Positions 43,754 through 54,264 of a DNA stretch of 64,000 nucleotides are shown here, in pieces. Numbering within the stretch: position 1 is the first letter of the stretch; the number at the start of each line of letters is the position of its first letter. This DNA comes from Bacillus safensis FO-36b (lineage in GTDB: Bacteria; Bacillota; Bacilli; Bacillales; Bacillaceae): NCBI RefSeq assembly GCF_000691165.1, contig NZ_ASJD01000001.1:1-64000 (forward strand), written 5' to 3'. The position numbers and the translations under genes are program-made. Below the pieces are notes generated by a model that saw only the letters and a program-made list of their open reading frames with translations, was not told the origin of the DNA and did not search any database.

Positions 43754-44452
43754 CTATTGCTTAGGTGCCCTGTATCCGGCACGCTCTGCCTCTTCAACAG
43801 AGCAGAACATTTTGGTTATATTCTTTGTTCTAGAGTAGTATCTGCTGCTTGGTGTGTGGTAAATACCGTTGACACTCCCTTTAATGTTACAGGCAGCCGA
43901 TTCTTTTTTTGTTTCCTTTTGTGATTCATGACCGCCTGTGCTTTTTCCTTCATCTTTAGGTGCGGAGCGCTGGACGGTGGAAGACTTCGTATCGCTGCTG
44001 CTATTCTTGATTTTTTGTTTGAGTGTTTCATTGCTGGAGGTGAGCTTGTCTATTTTCTCTTCAAGCGATTGAATGGTCTTTTCTTGCTGTTTGACCGTTT
44101 CTTTTTCTGAGGTGATGGTTTCTAGCTTTTTTTCCAGCTTTTCTTTTTCCTTCTCCGCATCTTCTAAAGAGGAGGTAAGCGACTCTTTATCAGCTGTTAA
44201 GCGCGAAATGTCAGAGGAGAGTTCCTTTTGATCCTTTAACAGCTGTTCGGAAGATGGATCGGCTTGTGCCTTTGGCGCATTTCCAGCAGTAAGCGGTAAT
44301 GACATAATGGAAAAGAAGAGACCAATGATCAAAAAAGGATAAAAAAGTTTCTTTGAAAAAATCAGCTCGTTCTTGCGTTTGAGTAAGAAGAAATTGACAG
44401 CATATCCGATGGCAAAACAAATACATAAAAGACCTAATATGAGTAACAGCAT
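43754..44452 (-). CDS. yttA: YttA, membrane protein with coiled coil and sunset domain
   Basis: A 232-residue protein: two N-terminal membrane helices (residues about 1-20 and 35-55), an extended Lys/Glu coiled coil (about 65-145), a Ser/Lys-rich linker, and a C-terminal block [22 protein letters not shown] to [16 protein letters not shown], the Ada-metal-binding-like fold also called sunset domain. That block is often found in secreted nucleases. Its role here is unknown. The ATG at 44452 follows GGGGGG. Confidence 0.82.
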   Translation of the reverse strand: MLLLILGLLCICFAIGYAVNFFLLKRKNELIFSKKLFYPFLIIGLFFSIMSLPLTAGNAPKAQADPSSEQLLKDQKELSSDISRLTADKESLTSSLEDAEKEKEKLEKKLETITSEKETVKQQEKTIQSLEEKIDKLTSSNETLKQKIKNSSSDTKSSTVQRSAPKDEGKSTGGHESQKETKKESAACNIKGSVNGIYHTPSSRYYSRTKNITKMFCSVEEAERAGYRAPKQ

Positions 44453-44526
44453 ATCTAACAGCCCCCCTAAATTGCTATTTACACCTATCATACCTCATTT
44501 TTCCATTTTGGGGAGCGGTTCAATTA

Positions 44527-44551
44527 AAAAAACCCTGTTTACACAGGGTTT
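44527..44551 (-). terminator. Terminator of ytvA
   Basis: On the minus strand AAAACCCTGT and ACAGGGTTTT form a hairpin with T7 after it, overlapping the last codons. Confidence 0.82.
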
Positions 44552-45342
44552 TCAGCTAATGGTAATCCTTTTATGGCTTCTTTTACTGTCAAATAAGTGA
44601 TCGTATTCTGGAAATCTGTATCGAGGTCTTTCATTTTCAGCGCAAGCTGCGGCTTAATCCCAGTGATGATCAGTTCGGTTCCAGTAAGATTGAGAAGATG
44701 ATGCAGTTTGAAAATACGTGCTGCAACGGAATCATCGACTTCGATTAAACCAGAAAGGTCGACAATTAAATAATCATCCTTTGAATCATCTAATATACAG
44801 GTTAACTTAGCGACAATAGCATCAAAGCGTTCTTCAGATAATTTCCCGATAAGCGGAAGAGCAGATACACCATTTTTGATTGGGACGATTGGCGTCGAAA
44901 GAGAGGTGACTTCCTGTAAGGAATCTTCTAGGAGCTGTTCATATTCTTTCTGTTTCGTAATATCCTTTTGAAAACCAATGAAAAATGTTTTGTCATCTTG
45001 TTCAATGTATAGAGGATCTATATTGAGTTCATTCCAAAAAAAAGTGCCGTCTTTTTTATAATTTTTTAGCTGTGTGGTAATAGGTGTTTTGTTTTGAATT
45101 CCATGACGAATTAAAGCAAGCTGCTTTTGATCCGTGTCTTTTCCTTGAAGGAATCGACAATTACGACCAAGAATTTCATCTGGTTTGTATCCAGTCATTT
45201 GTGTAAAGCCGTGATTCACATAAACGATAGGGTTATCCTCTAAGGAAGGGTCTGTAATGACAACACCGATCCGCGCATGATCCAGCGCTTTTTTGATGAG
45301 TTCAAGCTGTTTTTGCAAGCCGAAAATGTTCGAGCTGACCAT
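44539..45342 (-). CDS. ytvA: LOV-STAS blue-light photoreceptor YtvA
   Basis: A 267-residue protein. The N-terminal LOV domain (about residues 10-130) has the flavin-adduct motif GRNCRFLQG with Cys62, the same number as in B. subtilis. A helical linker (about 130-150) and a STAS domain with [19 protein letters not shown] follow. It senses blue light through FMN and feeds the stressosome, activating sigma-B. The ATG follows AAAGGAGGG. The 428-base gap to ytvB shows no gene. Confidence 0.95.
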   Translation of the reverse strand: MVSSNIFGLQKQLELIKKALDHARIGVVITDPSLEDNPIVYVNHGFTQMTGYKPDEILGRNCRFLQGKDTDQKQLALIRHGIQNKTPITTQLKNYKKDGTFFWNELNIDPLYIEQDDKTFFIGFQKDITKQKEYEQLLEDSLQEVTSLSTPIVPIKNGVSALPLIGKLSEERFDAIVAKLTCILDDSKDDYLIVDLSGLIEVDDSVAARIFKLHHLLNLTGTELIITGIKPQLALKMKDLDTDFQNTITYLTVKEAIKGLPLAENPV

Positions 45343-45770
45343 ATTACCCTCCTTTGCTGCTATAAGACATATCAAATGGTTGTCTTTTCAACCAAATGAA
45401 TCCTTTTAAACGTAACATAACATATGTTCTGTTTCAACGATTGCAAACGCTTTGTTAAATTTGTCATCATAGTTTGTCCTCCATTAGAATAGAGTAAGTA
45501 AGGAGACTTTTCATTAGAAAAAGAAGGAATCAATTACTCATCATTCATAAAATGACAAAAATAGTTAATATGGATTAGGTAAAAATGATTCCAATGCATC
45601 AAGATTGTTTTTAGGTCATTCACATATAATGGAAGAAACAAGCTTTTTTTCTTCGTTAGAGAGAATAGACCTTTTACATGGATTATGACGGAACAGCAGA
45701 ATGGCATTACAGGGGGCTGGACAGCCTGAAGTCGCTTTACTATTCTAAGGGCTTTAGGAAGGTGATGAAA

Positions 45771-46094
45771 ATGCTGCAACAAGTCATTATTGCTTGCGCC
45801 ATTGGAGGGGTCATGGGCATTCTCGGTCACGTAAAGAAAAAAGGCAGGCTAGAGAAGCCCAGAATGACAAAAAAGTTTATTTACTTAGGGTTTATTGAAG
45901 ATTGGCTCGTTGGGATGATTGCCGCTACACTGCTTGTCTTATCCTCAAATCCCGAATCTAGTCTGCACTTGATCATCTTATCCATTATTTCAGGTTACGG
46001 AGGAGAAGCAGTTCTGCGAAGCTTCGATTTTGTGAGAGAAGAACGTTCACAGGATGCAGGCTCCAACCGTCATAACCGATCTCCACACGAATAA
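45771..46094 (+). CDS. ytvB: YtvB, DUF4257 membrane protein
   Basis: A 107-residue protein with two or three hydrophobic helices and a basic cytoplasmic segment VKKKGRLEKPRMTKK; it matches YtvB (DUF4257). The ATG at 45771 is 8 bases from AGGAAGG. The frame extends to 45678 without a ribosome site. Function unknown. Confidence 0.8.
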   Translation: MLQQVIIACAIGGVMGILGHVKKKGRLEKPRMTKKFIYLGFIEDWLVGMIAATLLVLSSNPESSLHLIILSIISGYGGEAVLRSFDFVREERSQDAGSNRHNRSPHE

Positions 46095-46194
46095 TATCCT
46101 CTCATTACCCTAGTCTAGGGTACATTCCCATTGTATACAAACCTGCTTGCACTTATGATCATAATTCTATAAAATACTACTTAGATGACGGTTA

Positions 46195-46437
46195 CGATAA
46201 GAACAGTGAAGAGGAGTAGTAGGAAAGCAGTATTTGTCTTTAGAGAATTGACGGCTGGTGAAAGTCAATCAAATCTGCTTCTGAACTCGCCTCAGAGTTG
46301 CAGTTGCGTTAAAGCTTCTGTCGCATGTCTGCGTTAAAGATATTAAGTGAGCGTACGAACAGCATGTTACGCTAACAAGGGTGGTACCGCGGGAACCAAA
46401 AAATCTCTCGTCCCTTTCCAGGGATGAGGGTTTTTTG
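46195..46437 (+). ncRNA. T-box riboswitch (tRNA-Leu) in the leuS leader
   Basis: The leader begins with a T-box type GAAGAGGAGTAG (AG-rich box), has a specifier bulge reading CTC in CTGAACTCGCCTCAGAG, the invariant T-box AGGGTGGTACCGCG at 46379-46392, and a terminator hairpin (CTCGTCCCT with AGGGATGAG, then T6). Uncharged tRNA-Leu with anticodon GAG would pair with CTC and prevent termination. Confidence 0.95.
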
Positions 46438-46515
46438 TTGATTTTAGAAAAATCTGAATTCTTGCAGTGGTCATCTAAGCAGATAAAGCCGTACATATTA
46501 AAGGAGGTTTTCACA

Positions 46516-48930
46516 TTGAGTTTTCAGCATCGGGAAATTGAAAAGAAGTGGCAGGATTATTGGCTGACACATAAAACATTCGCCACATCTGACTCGGAAG
46601 ATAAACCGAAGTTTTATGCACTTGATATGTTTCCATATCCATCAGGAGCAGGGCTTCATGTCGGGCACCCTGAGGGCTATACAGCAACGGATATTTTATC
46701 ACGCATGAAACGCATGCAGGGATATGATGTTCTTCATCCAATGGGATGGGACGCATTTGGTCTCCCAGCAGAACAGTATGCACTTGATACAGGAAATGAT
46801 CCGGCGGCTTTTACAGAAGAGAACATCAATAACTTCCGCCGCCAAATTCAATCACTAGGGTTCTCGTATGATTGGGATCGAGAAATCAACACGACAGACC
46901 CGAATTACTACAAATGGACACAATGGATTTTCTTAAAATTGTACGAAAAAGGATTGGCCTATATCGATGAAGTACCAGTGAACTGGTGCCCAGCGCTTGG
47001 CACAGTGCTTGCAAATGAAGAAGTCATTGATGGAAAAAGTGAACGCGGAGGGCATCCTGTTGAAAGACGTCCTATGAAGCAGTGGATGCTAAAGATTACA
47101 GCATATGCGGACAGGCTGTTAGAAGATTTAGAGGACATTGATTGGCCTGAAAGCATCAAAGATATGCAGCGTAACTGGATCGGACGCTCTGAAGGTGCGC
47201 ACGTTCATTTTGAAGTAGAAGGACATGACGAACAGTTTACGGTTTTCACAACGCGTCCTGATACACTATTTGGCGCAACATATGCAGTGCTTGCACCAGA
47301 GCATGCACTTGTTGAAAAAATTACATCAGATGCTCAAAAAGAAGCTGTCAAAGCGTATATCAAAGAGATTCAATCAAAGAGTGACTTAGAGCGGACAGAT
47401 CTTGCTAAAACGAAGACAGGTATTTTCACAGGAGCGTATGCCATCAATCCTTTAAATGGTGAAAAGATGCCGATCTGGATTGCCGATTACGTGCTGGCGA
47501 CTTATGGAACTGGAGCCATTATGGCGGTTCCTGCCCATGATGAACGTGACTATGAATTCGCCAAAACCTTTGATCTTCCAATTAAAGAAGTTGTAGAAGG
47601 CGGAGACATTGAAAAAGAAGCCTACACAGGTGATGGAAAGCACATTAACTCTGATTTCCTAAATGGCTTAGGAAAAGAAGAAGCGATTGAAAAAGCGATT
47701 GCATGGCTTGAAGAACATCAAAAAGGTGAAAAGAAAGTCACATATCGTTTAAGAGACTGGCTGTTCAGCCGTCAGCGCTACTGGGGTGAGCCGATTCCAA
47801 TCATTCATTGGGAGGACGGAACATCTTCAGCTGTTTCAGAAGAAGAGCTTCCACTGATCTTGCCTAAGACGACAGAGATTAAGCCAAGTGGTACAGGTGA
47901 ATCACCATTAGCCAATATTAAAGACTGGGTTGAGGTTGTAGATCCTGTTACAGGTAAAAAAGGCCGCCGCGAAACGAATACAATGCCGCAATGGGCAGGC
48001 AGCTGCTGGTATTTCTTACGTTATATTGATCCTCATAACACAGAAGAGCTTGCCTCTCCTGAGAAGCTGAAGAAATGGCTTCCAGTTGATGTGTATATCG
48101 GCGGAGCAGAACACGCTGTACTGCATCTTCTATATGCACGCTTCTGGCATAAGTTCTTGTATGATATCGGTGTTGTTCCAACAAAAGAACCTTTCATGAA
48201 ATTGTTCAACCAAGGTATGATTCTTGGGGAAAACAATGAAAAAATGAGTAAATCAAAAGGAAATGTGGTCAACCCGGATGATATCGTAGAATCTCATGGT
48301 GCGGATACATTACGACTTTATGAAATGTTCATGGGACCTTTAGATGCGTCAATTGCTTGGTCTGAAACAGGACTTGATGGCGCTCGTCGTTTCCTTGATC
48401 GTGTATGGCGTCTCTTTACAAATGAAGATGGCTCACTCAGTGATAAAGTGACAGAGCAATCTGGCGGCGCATTAGAACGCAGCTATCATGAAACAGTCAT
48501 GAAGGTAACGGATCATTATGAAGGCTTGCGTTTCAATACAGGCATTTCACAATTAATGGTGTTTATCAACGATGCCTATAAAGCTGATACACTGCCGAAA
48601 GAATATGCAGAAGGCTTTGTAAAGCTTCTTTCTCCAATTGCACCGCATTTAGCAGAAGAGCTTTGGAATAAACTTGGTCATGAAGGATCTATTTCTTATG
48701 AAGCATGGCCTCAATATGATGAGTCAAAACTTGTCGACGATGAAGTAGAAATTGTCGTACAGCTTAACGGTAAAGTAAAAGCAAAATTAACCGTTCCTGC
48801 TGATGCAACAAGGGAGCAGTTAGAAGAGCTCGCGAAAAATGATGCACGTGTAAAAGAACAGCTTGAAGGGAAAACCATTCGTAAAGTGATTGCGGTTCCT
48901 GGGAAGCTTGTCAATATTGTTGCGAACTAA
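46516..48930 (+). CDS. leuS: Leucyl-tRNA synthetase
   Basis: An 804-residue class I synthetase that charges tRNA-Leu. HIGH-like [12 protein letters not shown] is at about residue 48, the KMSKS loop appears as EKMSKSKGN near residue 578, and the CP1 editing domain contains the [19 protein letters not shown] block. The TTG at 46516 follows AAGGAGG and gives [12 protein letters not shown]; the longer frame runs into the T-box terminator. Regulated by the T-box. Confidence 0.97.
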   Translation: MSFQHREIEKKWQDYWLTHKTFATSDSEDKPKFYALDMFPYPSGAGLHVGHPEGYTATDILSRMKRMQGYDVLHPMGWDAFGLPAEQYALDTGNDPAAFTEENINNFRRQIQSLGFSYDWDREINTTDPNYYKWTQWIFLKLYEKGLAYIDEVPVNWCPALGTVLANEEVIDGKSERGGHPVERRPMKQWMLKITAYADRLLEDLEDIDWPESIKDMQRNWIGRSEGAHVHFEVEGHDEQFTVFTTRPDTLFGATYAVLAPEHALVEKITSDAQKEAVKAYIKEIQSKSDLERTDLAKTKTGIFTGAYAINPLNGEKMPIWIADYVLATYGTGAIMAVPAHDERDYEFAKTFDLPIKEVVEGGDIEKEAYTGDGKHINSDFLNGLGKEEAIEKAIAWLEEHQKGEKKVTYRLRDWLFSRQRYWGEPIPIIHWEDGTSSAVSEEELPLILPKTTEIKPSGTGESPLANIKDWVEVVDPVTGKKGRRETNTMPQWAGSCWYFLRYIDPHNTEELASPEKLKKWLPVDVYIGGAEHAVLHLLYARFWHKFLYDIGVVPTKEPFMKLFNQGMILGENNEKMSKSKGNVVNPDDIVESHGADTLRLYEMFMGPLDASIAWSETGLDGARRFLDRVWRLFTNEDGSLSDKVTEQSGGALERSYHETVMKVTDHYEGLRFNTGISQLMVFINDAYKADTLPKEYAEGFVKLLSPIAPHLAEELWNKLGHEGSISYEAWPQYDESKLVDDEVEIVVQLNGKVKAKLTVPADATREQLEELAKNDARVKEQLEGKTIRKVIAVPGKLVNIVAN

Positions 48931-48934
48931 TGAT

Positions 48935-48968
48935 GACACCCATCGGTATGAACCGGTGGGTGTTCTTT
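48935..48968 (+). terminator. Terminator of leuS
   Basis: A stem of about 12 bp (GACACCCATCGGT with ACCGGTGGGTGTTC) followed by TTTATTT. Confidence 0.85.
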
Positions 48969-49060
48969 ATTTCCCGGGACATAATTTTGTCGAAAACAAG
49001 GTGATTCCCGCATCGGTCTCGTATTTTAACAGGTGATCAAGAAAATGAGGAGTGACGTCA

Positions 49061-49963
49061 ATGGAAAAGGAAAACAAACGTGAACAACTGCTCAGTCTGT
49101 TAGGAGAAATGCCAGAACGTCATCGCGTGGAGGCTTATACGTTAAAAATGGAAGAACGTGAATCATATGTAGTGGAAACTCTCATTCTCTCCATGAATGG
49201 TGAAGAGGAAGTCCCTGCTTATTTCGTGAAACCGAAGGATACGGTGAAAAAAAGACCCGTTGTACTGTTCCAGCATTCACATGGCGGGAATTACGTGAAT
49301 GGGAAGGACGAGCTGTTAAAAGGTGCTCATTATTTGCAAACGCCTTCATATGCAAAAGAGTTTACGTCTAAAGGATATAGTGTACTGGCCATTGATCATG
49401 CAGGGTTTGGTGAGAGAAGAGGAAGAACAGAAAGTGAAATTTTTAAGGAAATGCTTTTAACAGGAAAAGTGATGTGGGGCATGATGCTGTATGAAAGTAT
49501 GTGTGCGATTGATTATTTGCTGTCTCGATCTGATGTGCTGGCGGACAGGTTAGCTGTCTTTGGGATGTCAATGGGCGGTCTTCTTTCCTGGTGGACGGCT
49601 GCACTTGATGAGAGGGTCAGTGTGTGTATTGATCTTTGTGCACAGGTGGACCATCATACATTAATTGAAACGAACAATTTGGACAGACATGGCTTTTATT
49701 ACTATGTACCGAGTTTGGCGAAGCATTTTACAGCAGCGGACATTCAAGAAATGATTTTTCCAAGACCGCATTTAAGCTTAGTTGGAAAACTTGATCAGCT
49801 CACGCCTGCTGAAGGCGTTGGAAGGATTCAAAAGGTATTGAGTCAAACCTATGAAGCTGCTTCATTGAAAGAACGATATCAGCTTACCCGTCTTCATGTA
49901 GGTCATTTTGAAACAGTCGCTATGCGTCACGAGGCGACACGATTTTTGAAAAAGTGGCTGTAA
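49061..49963 (+). CDS. ytaP: Acyl esterase/dienelactone hydrolase-type protein YtaP
   Basis: A 300-residue alpha/beta hydrolase with the large-cap esterase pattern: FQHSHGGNYVNGKDELLKG, GFGERRGR, elbow FGMSMGGLLSWW (Ser about residue 173), C-terminal HVGHFET (His). It resembles acetyl-xylan or pectin deacetylases, which would fit removal of acetyl groups from rhamnogalacturonan fragments; the neighbours support that but the substrate is inferred. No signal peptide. The ATG at 49061 follows GAGGAG. Confidence 0.82.
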   Translation: MEKENKREQLLSLLGEMPERHRVEAYTLKMEERESYVVETLILSMNGEEEVPAYFVKPKDTVKKRPVVLFQHSHGGNYVNGKDELLKGAHYLQTPSYAKEFTSKGYSVLAIDHAGFGERRGRTESEIFKEMLLTGKVMWGMMLYESMCAIDYLLSRSDVLADRLAVFGMSMGGLLSWWTAALDERVSVCIDLCAQVDHHTLIETNNLDRHGFYYYVPSLAKHFTAADIQEMIFPRPHLSLVGKLDQLTPAEGVGRIQKVLSQTYEAASLKERYQLTRLHVGHFETVAMRHEATRFLKKWL

Positions 49964-50009
49964 TCAAGAAATGCTTGGACATACTACGTCAAAAGAAAGG
50001 AGGAGACAG

Positions 50010-50762
50010 ATGAAAAAAATCACCATCATTGGCGGATGCGGTGTGATTGGACGTCTTTTAACAAAAGCGCTCTCTGATGAGTACAGCGTCACGATTATTG
50101 ATCTAACAAGCTGTGTAGAAGGAGTCATTTTAGCCGATGCAGCGAATGAACAGAATGTATATGAGGCAATTCCGCGGGATACAGATGTCATCTTGCATCT
50201 TCTAAACATGGACATGACGCATGATGTGATGGATCATGAAGAATTTGCAAAAATGACTGATATTTTTTGGAGGAGTACCTATTATATGTTTCGTTCAGCC
50301 GCGCGGCTAGGAATTCGAAAAGTCATTTTTGCAAGCAGCAACCATGTGACAGATCGTTATGAAGAGGATGGACGCTCCTTACTTGGGCGGCAGATTACAA
50401 CTGACGATGTGCCTGCGACTAAAAATGTCTATGGCATTTTAAAATTTGCTTCCGAACAGCTAGGGCGTTTGTTCCACGATCAAACGGGAATGTCTGTCAT
50501 CAATTTAAGAATTGGAACAGTGGTGACAGATGAGATGACGGCATTACACAAAAAACAAAGAACAAAAAGAACACTGCTGTCACATGAAGATCTTGCAGGT
50601 ATGATAAAGGCAGCGATTGAAACGAATATCTCCTTTGGGACCTATTATGCTGTATCAGAGAATGAAGAAAAGCCCTGGTCTACTGAGAAAACGAAGCAGG
50701 AGTTAGGCTATGAACCAGATGTCAATACGACGGAGATCCTCGGAGACAATGATCAAGCATAG
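50010..50762 (+). CDS. ytbQ: NAD-dependent epimerase/dehydratase (uronate-dehydrogenase-like)
   Basis: A 250-residue short-chain extended SDR with N-terminal Rossmann motif GGCGVIGR and catalytic Y-x3-K in NVYGILKF with the upstream SSNH segment (Ser). Similar proteins act as uronate dehydrogenases, oxidising galacturonate to its lactone. That fits a pectin locus but is not proven. The ATG at 50010 follows AAAGGAGGAG, 46 bases after ytaP; likely co-transcribed. Confidence 0.8.
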   Translation: MKKITIIGGCGVIGRLLTKALSDEYSVTIIDLTSCVEGVILADAANEQNVYEAIPRDTDVILHLLNMDMTHDVMDHEEFAKMTDIFWRSTYYMFRSAARLGIRKVIFASSNHVTDRYEEDGRSLLGRQITTDDVPATKNVYGILKFASEQLGRLFHDQTGMSVINLRIGTVVTDEMTALHKKQRTKRTLLSHEDLAGMIKAAIETNISFGTYYAVSENEEKPWSTEKTKQELGYEPDVNTTEILGDNDQA

Positions 50763-50854
50763 GGCATAATCATGTCATGAGCTAATGATCTTATTCTTTT
50801 GTTTCATGAGCATAAAAGCACGGCTGATATGATCTATCCAGTTGGTCTGTCAAA

Positions 50855-50867
50855 ATGATTATAGACG
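50855..50867 (+). promoter_or_regulatory. Motif shared with the yteP upstream region
   Basis: ATGATTATAGACG here and ATGATTGTAGACG at 58478-58490 differ by one base. Each lies 60-110 bases upstream of a transporter gene of the pectin locus, so it may be a binding site of the AraC-type regulator YtdP or a promoter element. Confidence 0.5.
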
Positions 50868-50936
50868 CTTTCTTCCCCCGTTTGTTACATTTTAATCACG
50901 ATATCGTCACAGGCTGCAGCTTACTTTCAGATGAAA

Positions 50937-50950
50937 TGATAACGCTTTCA
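50937..50950 (+). promoter_or_regulatory. cre site (CcpA) upstream of ytcP
   Basis: TGATAACGCTTTCA is a full match to TGWNANCGNTNWCA and lies 14 bases before the ytcP start, where CcpA would block transcription in glucose. Confidence 0.8.
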
Positions 50951-50963
50951 AAGAAAGGGCGTG

Positions 50964-51842
50964 ATGAACATAGATCGTTCTATTAAAGGCCGATTGTTCA
51001 ATTTATTTAATTACTCTTTTCTACTCATGTTCGCATTAATATGTGTGCTTCCGTTCATCCATGTCATTGCCGCCTCTTTTGCAACAGTAGAAGAGGTCAT
51101 CACGAAGAAGTTTATCTTGTTCCCGACGACGTTTTCTTTAGAGGCATATCGATATATTTTTTCTACAGATATTGTGTATCGCAGCCTCATTGTATCCATT
51201 CTTGTGACGCTCGTTGGAACAGCTGTCAGCATGTTTTTGTCCTCGCTTATGGCATACGGGCTGTCTCGCCAGGAGCTAAAAGGCCGAAGAACACTGATGT
51301 TTCTCGTTGTTTTCACGATGCTGTTTAGCGGAGGGATGATTCCGACGTTTATTGTGGTGAAAACACTTGGTCTGCTTGATACGTATTGGTCACTTATTCT
51401 ACCGGTTGCAATCAATGCGTTCAATTTAATCATTTTGAAAAACTTTTTTCAAAACATACCGGCAAGTCTTGAGGAATCAGCGAAGATGGACGGCTGTAAC
51501 GATTTAGGGATTTTCTTTAAAATTGTGCTGCCACTTTCTTTGCCAGCCATTGCAACCATTTCACTTTTTTATGCCGTGACGTATTGGAATACGTATATGA
51601 CTGCCATTCTGTATTTAAATGATTCAGTGAAGTGGCCGATTCAGGTGCTGCTGAGACAGATTGTCATTGTCTCAAGCGGAATGCAGGGAGATATGTCGGA
51701 TATGGGCTCATCCACACCACCGCCAGACCAGACGATTAAAATGGCTGTGATCGTTGTGGCAACCATTCCGGTTCTGCTTGTCTATCCATTTATTCAAAAG
51801 CATTTCAACAAAGGGGCATTACTAGGTTCTGTAAAGGGTTAA
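50964..51842 (+). CDS. ytcP: CUT1 sugar ABC permease YtcP
   Basis: A 292-residue permease with six membrane helices and EAA loop [22 protein letters not shown]. subtilis YtcP, YtcQ and YteP are thought to import complex galacturonan/rhamnogalacturonan oligosaccharides. The ATPase is not encoded here; such importers use a shared MsmX-type ATPase. The ATG at 50964 follows GAAAGGGCG; a GTG three bases upstream is less likely. Confidence 0.9.
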   Translation: MNIDRSIKGRLFNLFNYSFLLMFALICVLPFIHVIAASFATVEEVITKKFILFPTTFSLEAYRYIFSTDIVYRSLIVSILVTLVGTAVSMFLSSLMAYGLSRQELKGRRTLMFLVVFTMLFSGGMIPTFIVVKTLGLLDTYWSLILPVAINAFNLIILKNFFQNIPASLEESAKMDGCNDLGIFFKIVLPLSLPAIATISLFYAVTYWNTYMTAILYLNDSVKWPIQVLLRQIVIVSSGMQGDMSDMGSSTPPPDQTIKMAVIVVATIPVLLVYPFIQKHFNKGALLGSVKG

Positions 51843-51867
51843 AAAGATGGAACAACGGAGGGATCTT

Positions 51868-53367
51868 ATGGGGAGAAAGAAATTATGGCTGATTGCGTTT
51901 GTCCTGTTATTTGCAGCAAGCGGTATTCTGTCAGCATGTTCAAGTAAAGGGGCAAACTCATCAGATGAGAAGGTTGATCTAGACAAAAAGGTAAAGCTGA
52001 CATGGATGGCGATTTTATATCATCAGCAGCCGCCGAAGGATTCCGTTTTAAAAGAGATTGAAAAACTCACAAATACAGAGCTTGATATTACATGGGTGCC
52101 TGATGCTGTGAAGGAAGATCGGTTAAATTCCGCACTTGCAGCAGGGAATTTGCCGCAAATTGTGACGATTCAAGACATTAAAAATTCGTCTGCGATTAAT
52201 GCGTTCAGATCAGGCATGTTTTGGGAAGTCGGTCCGTATTTAAAGGATTATCCAAATTTAAGTAAGATGAACGAATTGATTAATAAAAACGCCTCTATAG
52301 ACGGGAAGCTTTATGGCATCTATAGAGAGAGACCACTTTCAAGACAAGGGATTGTCATTCGAAAGGATTGGCTTGAAAATTTAAATTTGGATACACCAAA
52401 AACATTGGATGATCTATATGAAGTAGCCAAAGCCTTTACTGAAAAAGACCCGAATCAAAATGGAAAAGCGGATACAATTGGCTTTACGGATCGGAACGAT
52501 TTAATTTATGGCGCATTTAAAACACTTGGTTCATATGAAGGAATGCCCACAGACTGGAAAGAAGAAAACGGGAAATTCACGCCAGACTTTATGACAGATG
52601 AGTACATGAATACAATGAAATACATGAAAAAGCTGCGCGACAATGGCTATATTAACAAAGACTTCCCAGTGACAAGCAAAACACAGCAGCAGGAATTATT
52701 CTCACAAGGAAAAGCAGGCATCTATGTTGGAAATATGGTAGATGCCGTGAACCTGAGAGATGATGCGACAGATAAAAACATGAAAGTAGATATTATCAAC
52801 CGAATCAAGGGCCCAGGTGGCAAAGAACGTGTGTGGGCATCAGGTGGTCATAATGGCATCTTCGCATTCCCTAAAACAAGCGTGAAATCAGAGGCAGAAT
52901 TAAAGCGGATTTTGGCCTTCTTTGACCGCATTGCCGAAGAAGATGTATATGGTCTCATGACGTACGGTATAGATGGCCAGCATTATAAGAAAGAAGAAGG
53001 AAATACATTTGTCAGGGAAGAAAGCCAAGTGAAAAGCTGGCAGACAGATGTACAGCCGCTTGTCAGTCTTGTAGGAATTGATAAACGTTACTTGAAAAAT
53101 AAAGGGGATGCAGTTCGTTCTAAATATGAAGAGCTAGAAGAAGACAATCAAAACATCATCGTTGCCAATCCTGCTGAAAGCCTGTATTCAGAAACAGCAT
53201 CAGAGCGTGGAAACGAATTGAAGAAAATCATCGATGATGCGACGTATAAGTTCATTCTTGGAGACATCAGTGAAGATCAATTTCAGAAGGATGTAGAGAA
53301 GTGGAAATCCAATGGTGGGAATAAGATCATAGAAGAATATGAAGCTTCCTTTAAAAAATCAAAATGA
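51868..53367 (+). CDS. ytcQ: Oligosaccharide-binding lipoprotein YtcQ
   Basis: A 499-residue extracellular binding lipoprotein, lipobox ILSACSS at about residues 19-25, LplA/type 1 family. It contains a calcium-like loop [12 protein letters not shown] (about 195), common in this family. It would deliver pectic oligosaccharides to YteP-YtcP. The ATG at 51868 follows GGAGGG. It starts 25 bases after ytcP and ends at a terminator. Confidence 0.9.
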   Translation: MGRKKLWLIAFVLLFAASGILSACSSKGANSSDEKVDLDKKVKLTWMAILYHQQPPKDSVLKEIEKLTNTELDITWVPDAVKEDRLNSALAAGNLPQIVTIQDIKNSSAINAFRSGMFWEVGPYLKDYPNLSKMNELINKNASIDGKLYGIYRERPLSRQGIVIRKDWLENLNLDTPKTLDDLYEVAKAFTEKDPNQNGKADTIGFTDRNDLIYGAFKTLGSYEGMPTDWKEENGKFTPDFMTDEYMNTMKYMKKLRDNGYINKDFPVTSKTQQQELFSQGKAGIYVGNMVDAVNLRDDATDKNMKVDIINRIKGPGGKERVWASGGHNGIFAFPKTSVKSEAELKRILAFFDRIAEEDVYGLMTYGIDGQHYKKEEGNTFVREESQVKSWQTDVQPLVSLVGIDKRYLKNKGDAVRSKYEELEEDNQNIIVANPAESLYSETASERGNELKKIIDDATYKFILGDISEDQFQKDVEKWKSNGGNKIIEEYEASFKKSK

Positions 53368-53375
53368 CCAATAGG

Positions 53376-53409
53376 AACACCCCCGCAAAGCAAAAAGCGG
53401 GGGTGTTTT
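53376..53409. terminator. Terminator of ytcPQ
   Basis: An 11-bp GC-rich stem (AACACCCCCGC with GCGGGGGTGTT) followed by TT and T-rich sequence. Nearby ytbE ends here on the other strand. Confidence 0.87.
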
Positions 53410-53411
53410 CA

Positions 53412-54251
53412 TTAAAAGTCGAAGTTATCTGGATCTGGACCGATACGTTTGTTTTCATTTAAGTCAGAAAGACGTTTCATATCTTCATCAGATAAGACAA
53501 AATCAAATATATCAGCGTTTTCCTTTAAACGATGTGCTTTCGTTGATTTTGGGATGGTGATGACACCTTTTTGTACATCCCAGCGCAAAATAATTTGAGC
53601 AGGTGTTTTACCGTATGTGTCTGCAAGCTCTGTAATCAGCGGGTGATGCAGCAGTTCACCCTGCATCAGCGGTGACCAAGCTTCCATTTGAATGCCATGA
53701 GAGTTCAAATACGTAGAGAGTGTTTCCTGCGTTAGTTTTGGATGAAATTCTACTTGGTTGATCGCTGGTTTGATGTCTGCATCTTTTAATAGTTCGTCTA
53801 GGTGATGCGGCTGGAAGTTGCTCACTCCGATGGCTCTGACCTTTCCTTCACGATACAAGGTTTCCAGTGCACGCCAAGCTTCTTTGTATTTTCCTTCAAC
53901 CGGCCAATGGATTAAATACAGATCAAGGTAGTCAAGCTGAAGCTTTTTTAAGCTTTCTTCGTATGCATTTAGGGTAGATTCATATCCTAAATCGGCATTC
54001 CACACTTTTGATGTGACAAAGATATCCTCACGGCGCAGTCCTGTTTCTGCTAAACCAAGCTGTATGCCTCGTCCAACACCTTCTTCATTTCCATAAATAG
54101 CCGCTGTATCAATACTGCGATAGCCTAATTGAATGGCTGTTTTGACAGCATCAACTAATTCTGCTCCATCTTCCACCTTGAATACACCAAGGCCAAAGCC
54201 TGGCATGAGGACCCCATTGTTTAATGTTTTTGTACTTTGTAAATGTTCCAT
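53412..54251 (-). CDS. ytbE: Aldo/keto reductase YtbE
   Basis: A 279-residue AKR5-type reductase (NADPH-dependent, aldehydes and methylglyoxal-like substrates). The tetrad is visible: Asp and Tyr in GYRSIDTAAIYGNE, Lys in VTSKVWNAD, His in YLIHWP. The ATG at 54251 is 8 bases from AAAGGAG. Forms an operon with ytbD, 13 bases apart, and probably is controlled by the divergent HxlR regulator. Confidence 0.92.
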   Translation of the reverse strand: MEHLQSTKTLNNGVLMPGFGLGVFKVEDGAELVDAVKTAIQLGYRSIDTAAIYGNEEGVGRGIQLGLAETGLRREDIFVTSKVWNADLGYESTLNAYEESLKKLQLDYLDLYLIHWPVEGKYKEAWRALETLYREGKVRAIGVSNFQPHHLDELLKDADIKPAINQVEFHPKLTQETLSTYLNSHGIQMEAWSPLMQGELLHHPLITELADTYGKTPAQIILRWDVQKGVITIPKSTKAHRLKENADIFDFVLSDEDMKRLSDLNENKRIGPDPDNFDF

Positions 54252-54264
54252 CATAAAAACTCCT

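Noticed and set aside
45343..45770. Sigma-B or ECF promoter for ytvA
   Set aside because: The TGAAAC-like element is followed by CGTT at 18 bases and no GGGTAT is present; not convincing.
45534..45830. Minus-strand frame of 98 codons between ytvA and ytvB
   Set aside because: No ribosome site, odd composition, and it overlaps ytvB.
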